NCBI GenBank assembly: GCA_026874595.1
Contig: CM049321.1
Span: forward strand, 46,739,797 to 46,803,796
DNA length: 64,000 nt
Direction of reading: 5' to 3'
Origin: Sipunculus nudus
Lineage: Eukaryota > Annelida > Sipuncula > Golfingiida > Sipunculidae
The notes beneath the pieces were generated by a model. The model saw only the letters and a list, made by a program, of their open reading frames with translations. It was not told the origin of the DNA and made no database searches. Every line of letters begins with the position of its first letter. Positions within the stretch are counted from its first letter, which is position 1. Both the position numbers and the translations under genes were made by a program. This document shows positions 12,255-25,009 of the stretch, piece by piece.

Positions 12255-12356
12255 ATTGTTGGCTTCGGAACCTCTAGGATTCCATGTCGAATCAGTGGCT
12301 TTAGTGAGAGACCTGCTGATCATGACCATTACACCATAAATAACCAGGAGACGCAT
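12255..12356 (-). CDS. Receptor copy A exon 1: signal peptide
   Basis: ATG at 12356 starts MRLLVIYGVMVMISRSLTKA, a short basic start and hydrophobic core typical of a signal peptide. It continues to EAN and an AAT/GTTTAT donor. Exon length (102 nt, 34 codons) and phase 0 match copy B. Confidence 0.7.
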
Positions 12357-12439
12357 TGTTGGATGATTATAGATCCTCCACCACAGGCCTGGAAATAATG
12401 TGATACCGAAGATAATCTATGAAGTTTGTACGCTCAGCC

Positions 12440-12520
12440 CCTTTGGGTAGGACGTAGCCTAGTGGATAAGGCATTGCATATCGAAGCTGAAGGTCCCCGG
12501 TTCTTACCTCGCCGGTCCCT
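12440..12520 (+). repeat. tRNA-like SINE remnant (unit 1)
   Basis: GTAGCCTAGTGGATAAGG resembles a polymerase III A box, and CCGGTTCTTACCTCG is a decayed B box. The matching copy in unit 3 is at about 30805-30870, so insertion predates the duplication. Confidence 0.55.
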
Positions 12521-13441
12521 CAATGACATAATGGTGAAATCTCATTATAGTACCTCAAATAATCGTTTGCATGTCCTAATGACAGGTTATGACTTCTGCC
12601 TTATTTATAACCTCGTGCATATAAAACCTGAAATCCAGAAGGTTTAATGATACATATATCATTCTAATTATATGAATACCTTCATCCTCGTTCTAAAGAC
12701 AGTGCTACCAACAGGCCATGGACCTATCCTTTAAAAAAATGTTTGTACACTCAGCAAGTGGATGTTTCCCGTTATCGGAAATATGTCATTTGACCCTGGA
12801 CACCCCTAAACTGGAGTATCAAACAGTGCAGCATTCCTTTTGTAATATGAAAATGTTAGTCTCAATAGATTTCCACGTGAGATCTGAAGATGAACATTAA
12901 CTAAACTGCGTGTTGTTCTATATTTGCGTTAGGTACATAAATGTATGCCAATATGTATGTTTGTTCACACGCAAGTAGTTGATTTTGGATTAAAACAAAG
13001 GTTTCTCGACAACATCATTTCTGGACATGGACTTACTATATCCTGTTCACATGTTTAACACATTCGAATGGTTCTGTGTTTGAGTAAATATAGTACATGT
13101 ATGTTTGTTTATAATAACTACATTATTTGACCGAACTGGTGCACGCGTCAAGACTCAAACTAAGGAGAAACACCAGTTTGAAGCTTAAATAAATACATTT
13201 GTACGGCCACCAGATTGCGTGTGTCTTATATTTGTTTTCGACAACTGATTCCTCCGGTTGCAACTTAATTACCACTTATATAAAGGAGAATGCAATTTTT
13301 ATAAAAATATTCTGGCACACATCATGTTCATTTAAAGACAACACACTATAGTTTGTATATTTAACTTATTTTTATATGAATAGGTCCCTTGATCACTGAG
13401 TCTCCTTCCTTTGTACTTTGTACTCCTGTTTTCATTGATGG

Positions 13442-13456
13442 ATATATATATAAGAT

Positions 13457-13506
<50 letters not shown>
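13442..13506. repeat. TA microsatellite
   Basis: A nearly pure (TA)n run, matched in unit 3 at about 31757-31812. Confidence 0.9.
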
Positions 13507-13509
<3 letters not shown>

Positions 13510-14392
13510 GCATGAGAACGAACACTGCAGATATCATTTAAGAAATAATGAACATAATCGTAGATTCATGTTCACTTCAATCAGCATGCATTACTTATAT
13601 GACAGGTCCAACCTAAGTGACCCCATTCTTAGAGAAAAGTAAAAATTCTATTTTAATTTATCAACTATAACAATATATAACTGTGTTTGATGTCAGAACG
13701 GTGCAAGAAGAAATCCATTACGCTAAAAAAAGAATGTGCAATTCGTGTAGTCTAAGCAATTTTGTTTTATTTGAGAAAACATATATTACATGCAAAAACC
13801 ATACATATGGAAACCTACATGAAACAAAATTACATAATTAGATGTAACAACTTAACCTTAACAACTAGAAATCTTCATCCATTAGAACGAGAGCCTCCGC
13901 TATACTTTGGCATTCAATTGTTCCAGGTTCATTCATGCATAACTGAATGAACATTTGAGAATATTCCTTGATGACTCCCATTAATCCGGATCAAGCGCTG
14001 GAAGCACCAGAAACTCTAATCGTTTCTTCATTGGCCCAGAAGATTCCATTCATGAAGCACCGAGATATTTTGTGGAAAATCACTTAAACACACACACAAG
14101 AATTGGGAGGAACTCACCAGCACATGACGGAGCCAAAATTTACTACTACATTGATATTTTGTGATAACATGCAAATTTAAAGTGGTAGAGGTATTATTCA
14201 AATAACTATTTGCAGAGCCGATTGAAGCACTTGCTAAAAAGTCCTTGTTAAGAAAGTTGAATTTTCTATAATGGTCATATATATTACCAGTATTAATTTT
14301 CGTGGTTTTTTTTTTCATCAGATTAAATTTGCCGAATATACACTTGAAAATTTCTGTAGAATGATTACACGTTTTCTCTAAAAACTATTGTG

Positions 14393-14600
14393 GTATCTGG
14401 ATAGCTGAGTGGTTAAACGCTCGGTCCCATCCGATGGCGACCAAGGTTTGATTGACCGCGTGGCTATGAGAGTGAGATGTAGTGGCTCCCACAAAGTAAG
14501 TGTTTTTTTCCGGGTTCTCCGGGTTCTCCGGATTCCTCCACGCTTACCGACTACCAAGTTTTAACATAAAAGACATGGAGAGTGCCCCGTATTAATTATT
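14393..14600 (+). mobile_element. tRNA-derived SINE, probably truncated
   Basis: GGATAGCTGAGTGGTTAAACG is an A-box-like tRNA head, and GGTTTGATTGACC may be a decayed B box. A CCGGGTTCTCCGG block doubled at about 14512-14532 follows. The matching place in unit 3 (near 32560) lacks it, so it inserted after the duplication or was lost there. I could not define a target duplication. Confidence 0.6.
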
Positions 14601-15080
14601 ATCATTAGTTAGAACATTTTTTTAAAAATTAATTTAAAGTTTAAATTTATTAGGGTATCTCCCATCAACAGTGATACCAAACAAAACTTTCGCACAAGCC
14701 AAAATTGTTCAAGTTTCAAACCGGTATTTCTTCTGAATATATTCTATAATGATTCTTCTCCTTGTTCCTTAGAAGGACGCATGCCCAAGATTTCACCTCT
14801 TCCCACGCAATTTGTTTATCATAAACATAAACAGTGGATTATGTTTACTCACACAAAAACATACCAACGTATAAAACCAGTGATTCCGAGATTGTAAGTT
14901 CGTGTGGCAGTATGCTTTTGCTTGTAATCTGTTCTGTTTGGCCGTGTACCTTTACATTTTTTACATTAACGTTTAAACATTTTTTTATCGTCATGCGAAA
15001 GACATGATTCTCTTTTGCATATATCAGTTCGTTCTTATAAAAAATATAATTGATAAGTTTCATGCAGAGCACGCCCTCGA

Positions 15081-15580
15081 TGCGCGTGTACATGTAAAGG
15101 CTATAACGTGACAACAGCTGCGCATAACTTGGCATCCCTGGGGTTGGTTTTTTTGGGGTCTGCGTAGCGTGTCATCTCCATGGTTACGACCCTTGACCTC
15201 AGTCAGTTTGTGCATGTTTATGGCGACCGAAGCGGTGGTTCACGGGCGAAACTCTGGGTCAAATTAACGCTTGTAGAATAATTTATATGCTTAGCACTGA
15301 GATAGGAGCTTGGAATATGGATCATGGGTACCCTTTCCATCATAGTATATAATTGAAAATACGCGTGTTCTTTTAGCAACGATAGGGTACACAGTCAAAC
15401 ATCGGGTATGAAGCGGTGCCTGTGACACGCTCGCTCGCTCCGTTTCGGAGCACTGACACGTTATCCAGTCTGGTTTGTCTATTAAAACTTGCTATTTATT
15501 CAGGATTGGTTTATACTTGATTTATTTAAAAGAATCGAGCTTTATATATATTTTTATTATATTATATATATATTTATATC
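15081..15580. other. Interval between duplication units 1 and 2
   Basis: No exon is supported. A CGCTCGCTCGCTCCG-type CpG-rich patch near 15428-15445 stands out locally, and a short TA-rich run (15541-15580) precedes unit 2. Confidence 0.35.
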
Positions 15581-18430
15581 AGAGTACACGAGATAACGAC
15601 ATATAAACTCCAGACATATGCAAAATATTCATGTTTTTTTTTTTCTTATCATACATACATGGACAATTTCTTCTTCTATAGTAGGGTAGGGCCGTAAACT
15701 AAAGTATAAAATTTTCATTGCTCCACACCCTCTTGTAAGACTAGTGTGGTAAAATTATTTCCGAAACCATTAATTTGACATTGCGCAATGCTTAAAAAAA
15801 TCATAACAACGAATCTAATAAACTACCCAGGTAGAAGAGATGGGGGATCTAGTTTTCTTAGCGGGCTTTAAATTTTCACGATTTTAGGGGGTGATGCCTT
15901 GCGCTAAATTAAGAACATGTTTTATAAAATGCGCTCTTTCGCCAATTTGGAAAACTGCCGGGTTCTCGTGACAGTCAAGTGGGGTTGGTAATCCCTCTGT
16001 ACGGGGTCGCTTGAGAGGAGTTGATGTCGGAGCGGTCATATTGTTATAAGTGTTCATAGTAAGTGATATCTCAGCTGAAATTCCCTCCAATTAAAATGAT
16101 TTGTAGAAATAACTGTGAATCTAGTAGCCTTTAATTAATCTGAATATCTTTGGTATCCCCTTTCAATAGATTGAAGTACGACGGAGCTTAAAGCAAGATT
16201 TGTGTTTACAGTCAAAAGAAGATTTTAACTTGACCATGTATCAAAAGGCAGGAAGAGAATGGACCGTGGTGCCTGTAATATCGCCCACTCGTTGGGTACA
16301 TGGCCTGTGACATTACCAAGCACCAATACCATCAAACAAAGGTTTTTATTGTTCTGTTTGAAAAATCCTCACAATTTATAACCTAAATAAATTTGCATTT
16401 TCAAACGAAGATGAATCCTTTGTTCTTCCGTTATGTCTAAACACATCGAATAAAGAATTAATTTCATCAGACCTATAAATGTCAGTTGAGTTCAGTTGAA
16501 AAAAAAAAACATCCTAACAATCTATTACCAAATTTGTTTGCCGGTGCAAACGTAGCTGAATCCATGGTTCTTCCGGTGTCTTCATAAAACAGGAAAACCT
16601 TGCTCAGGATAACACTCTCTAGGAGAGAGAGAAAAAAAAAATTTGCTGACATAGCAAAAGCTTTAATGATATAAATATAAGTTGTGCTTCAAGGGATAAT
16701 TGTCATCAATAATAGGAGCGTTATATCATCATTTGACTTCATATGAATTCAAAATAAATAATAAAGTTTAACGTTCAGTCACATAATAAGAATGATTTCC
16801 AACTGACACATTGATAAAAGTCACGTTATTTTTCTCGGGTTAAACATTTAACAAAAATTAATCCTTGAGAAATAAAGCTTGAAAATCATGTGACTTTAAA
16901 ATAGAATACGTGAAGTGCGATTATTTCCAATGCCTTAAGTACTAGAATAATCAAATACTGCATTTCGATTTACCTTATAAACTGCGACAAGGAGATTAGT
17001 CTGAGCAGACAGGCATAGGTATTTCAGAGCTACAAATTCATCCCCCAGCTGATTTTCACTGCTTCGCTTGTCAGCTAAATACGCAGTTTTTTTGTGTAAG
17101 GGCAGCTGGGCGTCGTCCCAGATCTCATTTCAGTTAATTGCATTAACCCTTATTATGGACGATAAATAAGTAAAATTATATAATAAGGTGTGGTTATTGA
17201 GGTCTTTGAGCCACGTTCACAAAAGACTATAAATATATAAAATGATCAGTTTTGTAACTTGTGACGATAAAGCTCTTTAATTCGTGTGTTAGGTTGCAGG
17301 AAATTATGATTTTTTGTTAAGCTCATCAATGTAACATAAATCTGCCTATTTGAGTGTGACAACACCCAGAATGTCGATACTCATGGATACCAAACTTTTC
17401 TCAATTGATCCCAGGGAAGTTTTCCTGTAGATTTGATTTCTGGTTTTTTCTATCGTGCATATTTAATGAGATAATTTGCATATTTCAATAAATTACAAAA
17501 AATATATTGTACTTCAATTAATCAATATTTTAGCTGGAAGTGGGGGAGAGTAATGCATAATGGCTACAAAATAATCAAATTATTCCAAACATAACATGAG
17601 TTTATATCAGATTTTGTTTTTAACCAATTAATTGCAGATAAATTATGCAAATTTGGCAACATTTTTACTTTATTGTTACATTAAACATTCCTTTTTATAT
17701 AAAAAATCCAACCCAAGAAAACTGATAATTTTACTAACTTAGTCTTATCATATTTTCTGTTTTTCTGTTAGAAAATAATTTACACATTCGCATCATTTTT
17801 TTTTTACTATTTTTTTATTTTATTATGCATATATGCAATAATATACAGGACAAACTCAAGAAAAATTAATCATCGTCACAACCAAGGCTCTATTAATTGA
17901 TCTTAGGGTAATTTTTCCTGTGAAACCGATATTTGCTTGGGATATTTTTATATCTTGCATACTTTTTGGGAAAAAGCATGCCTAGGTTAGTTTATTTTCA
18001 TATATATTAAAGTAAGAAACAACAAGTTACCAAAACTCAAAAGCTCATAAAGAAATTAGGAATCACACTATTAAATTCTTTACTAAGAAAAATAAACGGT
18101 TTATTTCGTCTCCCTAGTATAGAACGTCCACAAATACCTACGCAAACGTATAGTATATTGTCTGCATTTGTTGTACAGGTAAAATTTTGTATTACAAATA
18201 GACTTTTAATATGTTACTGCACGCATCTGAATTTGGCAAGCATAGTTTAAGCAGAGTGGTTTCAGTGGTTGAGCCCTGTCAGGGAATATGACGTTGACAG
18301 TTGTTTGTCGTACTCTGTTATAGATGCATGTATAATTAAATATGCTAGTTAATTCTGTATGAAAAGTTGGAAAGGTGCAACATGAAAAATTTTCTCCCTT
18401 TCCCTCTCCCTCTTTCTTTCTCTATCTCTG

Positions 18431-18432
18431 TA

Positions 18433-18485
<53 letters not shown>

Positions 18486-18507
18486 GTGTGTGTGTGTGTG
18501 TGTGTGT
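18431..18507. repeat. Compound TA/GT microsatellite
   Basis: (TA)n runs directly into (GT)n at about 18483. Open frames across it are artefacts. Confidence 0.9.
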
Positions 18508-18639
18508 ACCGGGTGTACCGGCCTGAACTTTATTAGTTTTATCAATACAATATTTAAGTTTTTTGTTGTTGATGAGTATGATTATGTACATAATTTAAAG
18601 ATGTCTCTAAAATGTTATTGGTCCAAGAGTTCAACTTCC

Positions 18640-19200
18640 TGATTGATGACAAGAATAAATGAGCATAGCGAAATTTGCTATATCTAGTATTGGGTGCTGC
18701 ATGATGTACCCGGTGGTATGTGCAAAGGAGTCATCTGGGCAGAAGACTTTGGGTACTGGTTTATTTGCTTTTTGCTCCGGGATGACCAGATACTTCCTTT
18801 TCATGTCAAAAATAAAATAATATTATCTCCATTAGAGTTCCATACCTTGCTGTGTACAGAACTGCTCTGCCTCTGCTGATAAGGAATTCATCAAGTGTTG
18901 CTTCAGGGAAAAGGGATGGAGAGGGGAACTCATCGCAAGAGAATTTTCAGGGAAAGGGTAGAATCTACATTCTGTGAATAGGATAACCGTACTATTTCTA
19001 TACTGGTTCAGTTGATCGGCAAGCTTTGAGCTGCAGTCCAAGGACTGCAAGAACTGAGGGGAACAAGAATTACATCGAACGGAACATTCTTCCTCTAGAG
19101 GTCGATACGGGTACATATGCGTCCCAGAGGAAAATTGGTAGTAACTTCGTAATAAGTCAAATATCAGGGCACGGATTGATAAAATAATTAAATTTCTTAA
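18640..19200 (-). other. Possible coding relic, two exon-like blocks
   Basis: The minus strand has higher GC than its surroundings and two exon-like pieces. One (about 19150-18855) reads through MYPYRPLEEECSVRCNSC and EAEQFCTQQ and ends at a CAAG/GTATGG donor-like site. The second (about 18815-18640) reads PKVFCPDDSFAHTTGYIMQH and then a stop. I do not recognise the protein. It may be an old gene fragment or an exonised transposon. Confidence 0.3.
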
Positions 19201-21950
19201 TGACAAACAATAATTGACAAACTAAATGACAAACGTTTGCTAAAAAGGCCATCACACCAGTACCCAATGACCTGTATGGCCCCCTGATGACACTTGACAC
19301 CGATCGCCAGTTGCAGCGTGCAGAACCCAATACTGGATATAATTGCACTATGCAGATTTATTTATGTCAAAAATCAGGACTTTGAACTCCTGGATCAATG
19401 AAAAATTTAGAACATATTTCCATTAAACACATCTTTCAACACACCAACAACCAACATTAAATATTTATAAAATATTTACCTAAAAAATTGGTTACCTTTA
19501 TATTTTTGGCTAAGTATATATATTTAATTTGTTATATTAAGGGATTACTTTTAAAATTATATTGAAGAGAATCATTATCAAGTTAAGTTTTAACCCCTCC
19601 TTCCACTTAGATATCTAATGGCTATCATTGGTCCTCAATTGGCTACCCTGATACCAAGGACTTGAAAGGAGAATCAGCATCATAATATATTAAAATATAT
19701 GATATACTTTTTTATATATTATTCTAAAATAAAGTCAATATAAACAAGCACCAGATATTGTTTGAATTATGTACATAGATCCCATTCTAATAAAGGTACA
19801 AACTACAAATGAAAGAAGAATATCTTGATAAGATTTTTGGATTTTCAATGCTTAGGTGAAAACCATATTTCATATTACAAATATCTGATTTCATAACAAA
19901 ATTATAATCATATTTATAAAATAGATGTACGTGGTATACTATTCATTAAAAAAAATCTGTAATTACCAAAAGTTTGTGCATCAAAAATAAGAATACATGT
20001 AACTCATAATACATGGGAGTGATATAACTTAAATAACTTAAATGACGCTTGTTTGTAACTTTCGATTCAACGAAATCCGATGGTGGGTAAGGAAATATTG
20101 CATGTACAGACGGCTGTAAAATGGAACCAGGAAAATGCAAATATAAAAAACGTATTATAGTCAAATAGTGGATTTATATTTACTAATCAATCCGCCCCAG
20201 GGAGTCTAGGCTTCGTATTTCTTATCCTAAATATACGCATCAGCAGATCACCACTTCTTGGTCCTCCATTTATAAAGATGTAGATATGATTTTTTTTAAA
20301 CTCACTTTCTTTGATATTTTCTGATTGTTGTAATGATTTCATTGGTTGATCATCAGCTATCCCTTGAAAAATCTCTTTGAGAATTGTTGAAAGAACAATA
20401 CTACACCATGGGCGTCGTCCAAGCTGACCATTCAAATTATTTTACTAATAATCCTGGTATGAATATATAATGATCAAATTTTTTGTTATTAGTGATTTAA
20501 TTCTTAATTCTCTTGCCTATAATTTGTATGTTGGTTTCCGAAAATAATATCTTGTGTTTAGCGCATATATTTAACATTAATTTGCTTTTTAATTTTGACG
20601 CGTTCCTGCCTTATTTTAAACAAGCAGATTACTTCAAAGCGGGCCCAGCAACTTTGAATAACCATAGAGTACGTATGGACATTTCATTGTTTAATGTCTG
20701 GAAGATTGGAGTAAGAAACTTGTAAACAAAATTTAGTAACATATTCAGATTGAAAAGGAAATTAAAAATAAACTGTTATTGATGTCAACGATTTATGGAT
20801 TCCAAAGGTCCCGCACTCTAACCGTATTTACCTTATTAATCTTACATTGTTACAAGGATAATTCTATGTGATATAAACGTTTGTTTGTTCCCTTTTCTGG
20901 TGAGGGGCAGTATCAGAGTATTTGTTAATATGATAGGTCCCCAGTAAGATGTTTTTAACAGTGCCCTTAGAAAACCTTCAGTTAAATTCACTTCAATTAA
21001 GGGCTCCCTGTTATTAAGGAAATACCGAGAAATGTCTGTACCAAGCCCGATCACGTTCGCCCGTACCTCCTTTAACAAGTTCTATGTGACATCTATTCTT
21101 CAATGAGATATCTAAAATAATTCACTCATATCTTCCTGTATTTAAAAAGACAGGTGTGTAATATGGGTTTCCAGGCTTGGTTTTGGCTACACTTTTATGC
21201 ATTCTAAATTCTTTTTCTCTTCTCATTGCATATGTATTACGATATATAAACAAATGTTTCTCATATCTACTTTTATTAATATGGCAAGTGTATCTTATGT
21301 TTCTCCTCAACCGGTTAGATATTGGTCACAACTGAATGAGTTTAGGTTTTGTGTTGAATTGTGAAAGCTTGACTTATATGTTTCATTGTTTTAAGTTTCA
21401 TTTATTTTCCAAAAAGACAAAGCATGATTCATCTCTAATCTTAACGCCATTGGTGTTTTGCCCCCTGATTGGTTAATGTGTCTTCTTGGCTGACGTCGAG
21501 ACTTTTTTTCTTTGTAAATTCTAGTTTCTTTTTAAATTAATTAATTGTGTTAGTTTCTTCGTGTTACTATATCACACTGTTTTCATCGTGTTAAAAAGCC
21601 GTAATGTTATTAGGATTTCCGTGCTTGCAAAGTTTTAGCAGATGAGTACCTTTCGTACAAGCTTTACAAGGAGTCGTTGCTAAGGGTCTTATTTCAGCTT
21701 AGACTAGCTGCTGGACTAAGATGACATAATTACGGAATTATTTTTGATTGAAAACTATCCTTGAATTGCTGGGGTATAAGGATAATAACATACTAATAGT
21801 CATTATTACTTTGTGTGGAAAAGCAGTAGGAACAGCAACAGCAAACTGCACCATGAGCGTAGTACAGGCTCTTATATAAAATTATTTTTATCAATTATCC
21901 AATGATTTGGGGTTAGAAATGGGTACACTTGATTTGGACTTGAATTCGTG

Positions 21951-23840
21951 TGTTAATTTCTGAGGAATATTGCCGCATGTTTCTTTGCTGAACTTAACAC
22001 TCATTTACATATTTGAGAATAAAGTTTTCTGTTAAAAGGTCTACATGGATAACGAACGAGTATCATGTGTGATATATTATGACTAGGAATATGGACTGTT
22101 TTATATTTGCAAAACTAAAGTGAGAGCCAAGGTTTTATTCTTGAAACTCAAATTTATGATTCAATTTTAAATATGACTTAGTTATGTCTGAATAGTTTTG
22201 AATATTAAGCTCGCGGAAAAATAAAAATGTTACACATATTCCTCTCATCTGTTACCGGGTAGCTTAATTCATGCATAGCCTCTCTTAAAGTATCTAATGT
22301 ATCTTTCTTTTATTACGGTTATAAATCTGGAGAAATACTTACAGACATATGGATTTGACAATATTGAAAAGTTGCTTTGATTTTTGAGTATAGTTCATAA
22401 TTTTAGCAGAGTCACAGAGGTTTTGCTGTCTTAATAGCAGCTGTTTAAGGAAATTTTAATCGTGTTTCTTAATTATATGTAAATGTCTTATTTCCATTTG
22501 CTACGCTGTTGGTCGGTGTGCTTGAGCCAATGTTATAAACAGGTTCATACGTTACCCATTAAACAGATATACCACGCTCTTTAAAGACTATAAACATGGG
22601 AGTATGGGGAATAGCTCATTGCTGAAATCTAAAACAGATAGAAATAAAGAAGAACTAATGTATCGTACAAAGACATTTCTGAACTGACGACACACAAGCT
22701 ATAAATGAAACGTACCTGAGACAACGGACTAAACGGAATTTTTTGTCTAATATCTTTCTTGGTACAACTATTAATGACGGCATCGTTAAGGAATAATGTG
22801 TTGTGACCTTTGTATCAAAGACTGTAGCTAGTTTGAGCGTGCATGGGCGCTAGATATGACCGCTACTCGATTACCAGTCCCCAACAACCTTTAAAAGTTG
22901 TTAAAGAAAAATAAAAACCTGGTGATGATTCCTTAACTCATTGAAAAAAAATAATTTAAAAAGATTAATTTAGCCCTTAAGTTTATTTCCCATCACGCTT
23001 GGGTCTCGGGTTTAATTGGTGTCTTCTTGTTTTTTGCTGAATTTGTGATCCATCTTGGAATAAAATTCTGTCAATAAGAGCACATTTCAAGAAGAGTAAG
23101 TGTGTAATTTTTAACTATCAAAGGGTGTTTCCCCCGGGATGGTGTACGACATTTTTATTGAATTGGTAGTTCTGTATCTTATTATAAGCATGAAAAAAAG
23201 GACATACGTTTGGTTTTAACCGGGAATATGTCTGTGTCACCTATGTAAGGAGAACGGTAATTTAAGTACAACACTCAAATATCGCCCCCGATAGTATCAC
23301 GTTGTATATCAACACATATAAACCTTGTATGCACATAATATTTATATAATATCAGATCTATCCATGGGATATAAAGAGCGTTCAATGAATGTTAAGGGTT
23401 AAATAATCTAAACATCCATCCTTAAAGTAGTAGTAAAATAAGAAAAAAGATAAGCCAAATGCTGAAACATTTTTGAAATATGCAAGGTTCTTTTCACAAA
23501 GAAGCGAACGTGTTAAAATATGCGTAAAAAAACTTGTATAAATACCGCTAAGGAAAATAATATCGCCAAATTAGAACCAGGAAACGTATAACAAACGTAC
23601 GGACGATAAAGTTATTGGCGAGAAGTTCCTATAGAGCACCAGTTCAGAACTGACCCTTCAGAAATGTTCATTCTCTCTAACGCTTCCTCTAGAAACACCA
23701 TTCAAAAAAGTGTACAGAGGAACAGAAGAAGGTTCAGCGCGTAAGGCCTATACATTAATACTAAAAATAAATTTCAGTAGCAATGCAACAAATTTCAACT
23801 AAAATTTAAAAAAAATAATAAATAAAATTGTGATATTTAT
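21951..23840. other. Gene-poor interval between units 2 and 3
   Basis: I see no supported exon, RNA gene or repeat boundary in this stretch. Confidence 0.4.
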
Positions 23841-23846
23841 TTATAT

Positions 23847-23849
<3 letters not shown>

Positions 23850-23904
<55 letters not shown>
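23850..23904. repeat. TA microsatellite at the left edge of unit 3
   Basis: A pure (TA)n run immediately before GAGTACACGAGATAACGAC. Unit 2 also has a TA-rich run before the same sequence. Confidence 0.9.
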
Positions 23905-23907
<3 letters not shown>

Positions 23908-25009
23908 TACACGAGATAACGACATATAAACACCAGACATAAGCAAAATATTAATATGTTTTTTATTCATATCATACATACATGGAGAATTTCTTCTTCT
24001 ATAATAGGGGAGGGTCATAAATTAAAGTATACAATTTTCATTACTCCACTTCCTGTGGTTACAGTAGCGGGGTAAGACTATTTTTGAAACCCTTACTCTG
24101 ACCTTGCGCAGTGCTTGAAAGACCATTGCAACAAAACTAATAAACTACACAGGTAGAAGAGAAGAGAGATATTATATACCGTGGATGGGGTTTTATTAGC
24201 GGGATTTTAATTTTCACGCTTTTAAGGGTAGCTAGATTTTCGCTGAATTAAGAACACACGTTATTTTGATGCACTCGTTCGCTAATTTGGAAAACTGCAG
24301 GGTTCTCGTGACGCACAGTCAAGCGGAGCTGATAATCCCTCCGAACGGGGTCGCTTGAGATGAGCTGATGTCAGAGTGGTCAATATGTTATAAGATTTCA
24401 TAGTAAGTGATAGCTGAAATCCCGTCCGATTAATAGTGATTTGTAAGAAGCACTTTTAAACTAGTAGCCTTAATTAATTTGAAGACCTTCAGTACCACCT
24501 CCCAATAGCTTTGAAGTACGAGGGAGCTTAGAGCCAGAATGTTGTTCACATTCAAACTGAGATTTTTACGTGACCATGTCTCAAAAGTCAGGAAAGGTTT
24601 CGTCCAAGGTGCCTGTAATTTTGGCCACTCGCAGGAATCATTGCCTCTGATATTGCCATGGCGCCAATACAATCAATAAAGATTTGTATTGTTCCGTTGA
24701 AAAAGGAATCACAATCGAAACCTTAATATGTTTACAGTTTCAAACTTAGATAAATCTTTCTTTCTTTCGGTGTGTAACTGAACACGAAAAAATGATTAAT
24801 TTCATTACCTCTATAAACATCAGTATAGTCCTGTTAAAAATATCCTCACAATCTACAAGAATATATGTTTGCCAGTGTAAACGTAGCTAAATCCTCGGTT
24901 CCTCCGGTGTTTGAGCAGATCAAATGATGGATCAATTCGGTCTCCTCAACGTGAATATTGCACATATTTCTCATTTATCTATACAAAGACGTTTCGTAGA
25001 ATTCTGAAC

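Larger units (their letters stand above)
8293..12356 (-). pseudogene. Receptor copy A: secreted-ectodomain seven-helix receptor pseudogene
   Basis: Four exons can be traced by comparison with copy B. Exon 1 is 12356-12255 (signal peptide), exon 2 is 11676-10983 (694 nt, fully open), exon 3 runs from 10653 to about 10345 (helices 1-3), and exon 4 is 8801-8293 (helices 4-7). A 903-bp transposon sits at the end of exon 3, so reading on from the exon meets a TAA within the element. Exon 4 carries three single-base frameshifts against copy B: +1 near 8747, +1 in an A run near 8607, and -1 near 8541. The Asp of the helix-2 SDT motif is Gly. The gene is dead as a receptor, although exons 1-2 could still encode a secreted fragment. 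Confidence 0.85.
7287..15080. repeat. Segmental duplication unit 1 (carries receptor copy A)
   Basis: This stretch is collinear, with many substitutions and indels, with about 23985-32990. Matching landmarks are the 3' flank (7287-8250 against 23985-24960), all four receptor exons, the tRNA-like remnant (12440 against 30810), a TA microsatellite (13450 against 31760) and a tail near 14650-15060 against 32640-32960. Its left end abuts the LINE relic, and its outermost flank is lost relative to units 2 and 3. Unit-specific insertions are the TTAA element at 9442 and the SINE near 14393. Confidence 0.85.
17465..19725. other. Unit-2-specific insertion of about 2.3 kb
   Basis: Unit 3 runs straight from its equivalent of 17465 to that of 19725 (junction near 34290-34310). 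The extra block contains a second, diverged copy of the 17390-17480 sequence (AATTGATC near 17894), a TA/GT microsatellite and a coding-like patch on the minus strand. I found no clear terminal repeats, so insertion in unit 2 and deletion in unit 3 are both possible. Confidence 0.55.
15581..21950. repeat. Segmental duplication unit 2 (receptor lost)
   Basis: 15581-16580 repeats the receptor 3' flank found at 7287-8193 and 23905-24910, including GAGTACACGAGATAACGAC at its start, shared with unit 3. At about 16581 the match jumps to sequence equivalent to about 33385 in unit 3, so the whole receptor gene is missing. 16590-17465 matches 33390-34285, and 19725-21950 matches 34310-35720. The stretch between (17465-19725) has no counterpart in unit 3. 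Confidence 0.8.

Noticed and set aside
12440-12520. A functional tRNA gene
   Set aside because: The B box is decayed, the acceptor stem does not close, and the sequence occurs in both units as a SINE-type remnant.
18345-18545. Open frames rich in Tyr/Ile or Thr/His over TA and GT tracts (also near 23806, 26180, 35760 and 35972)
   Set aside because: Microsatellite translations only.
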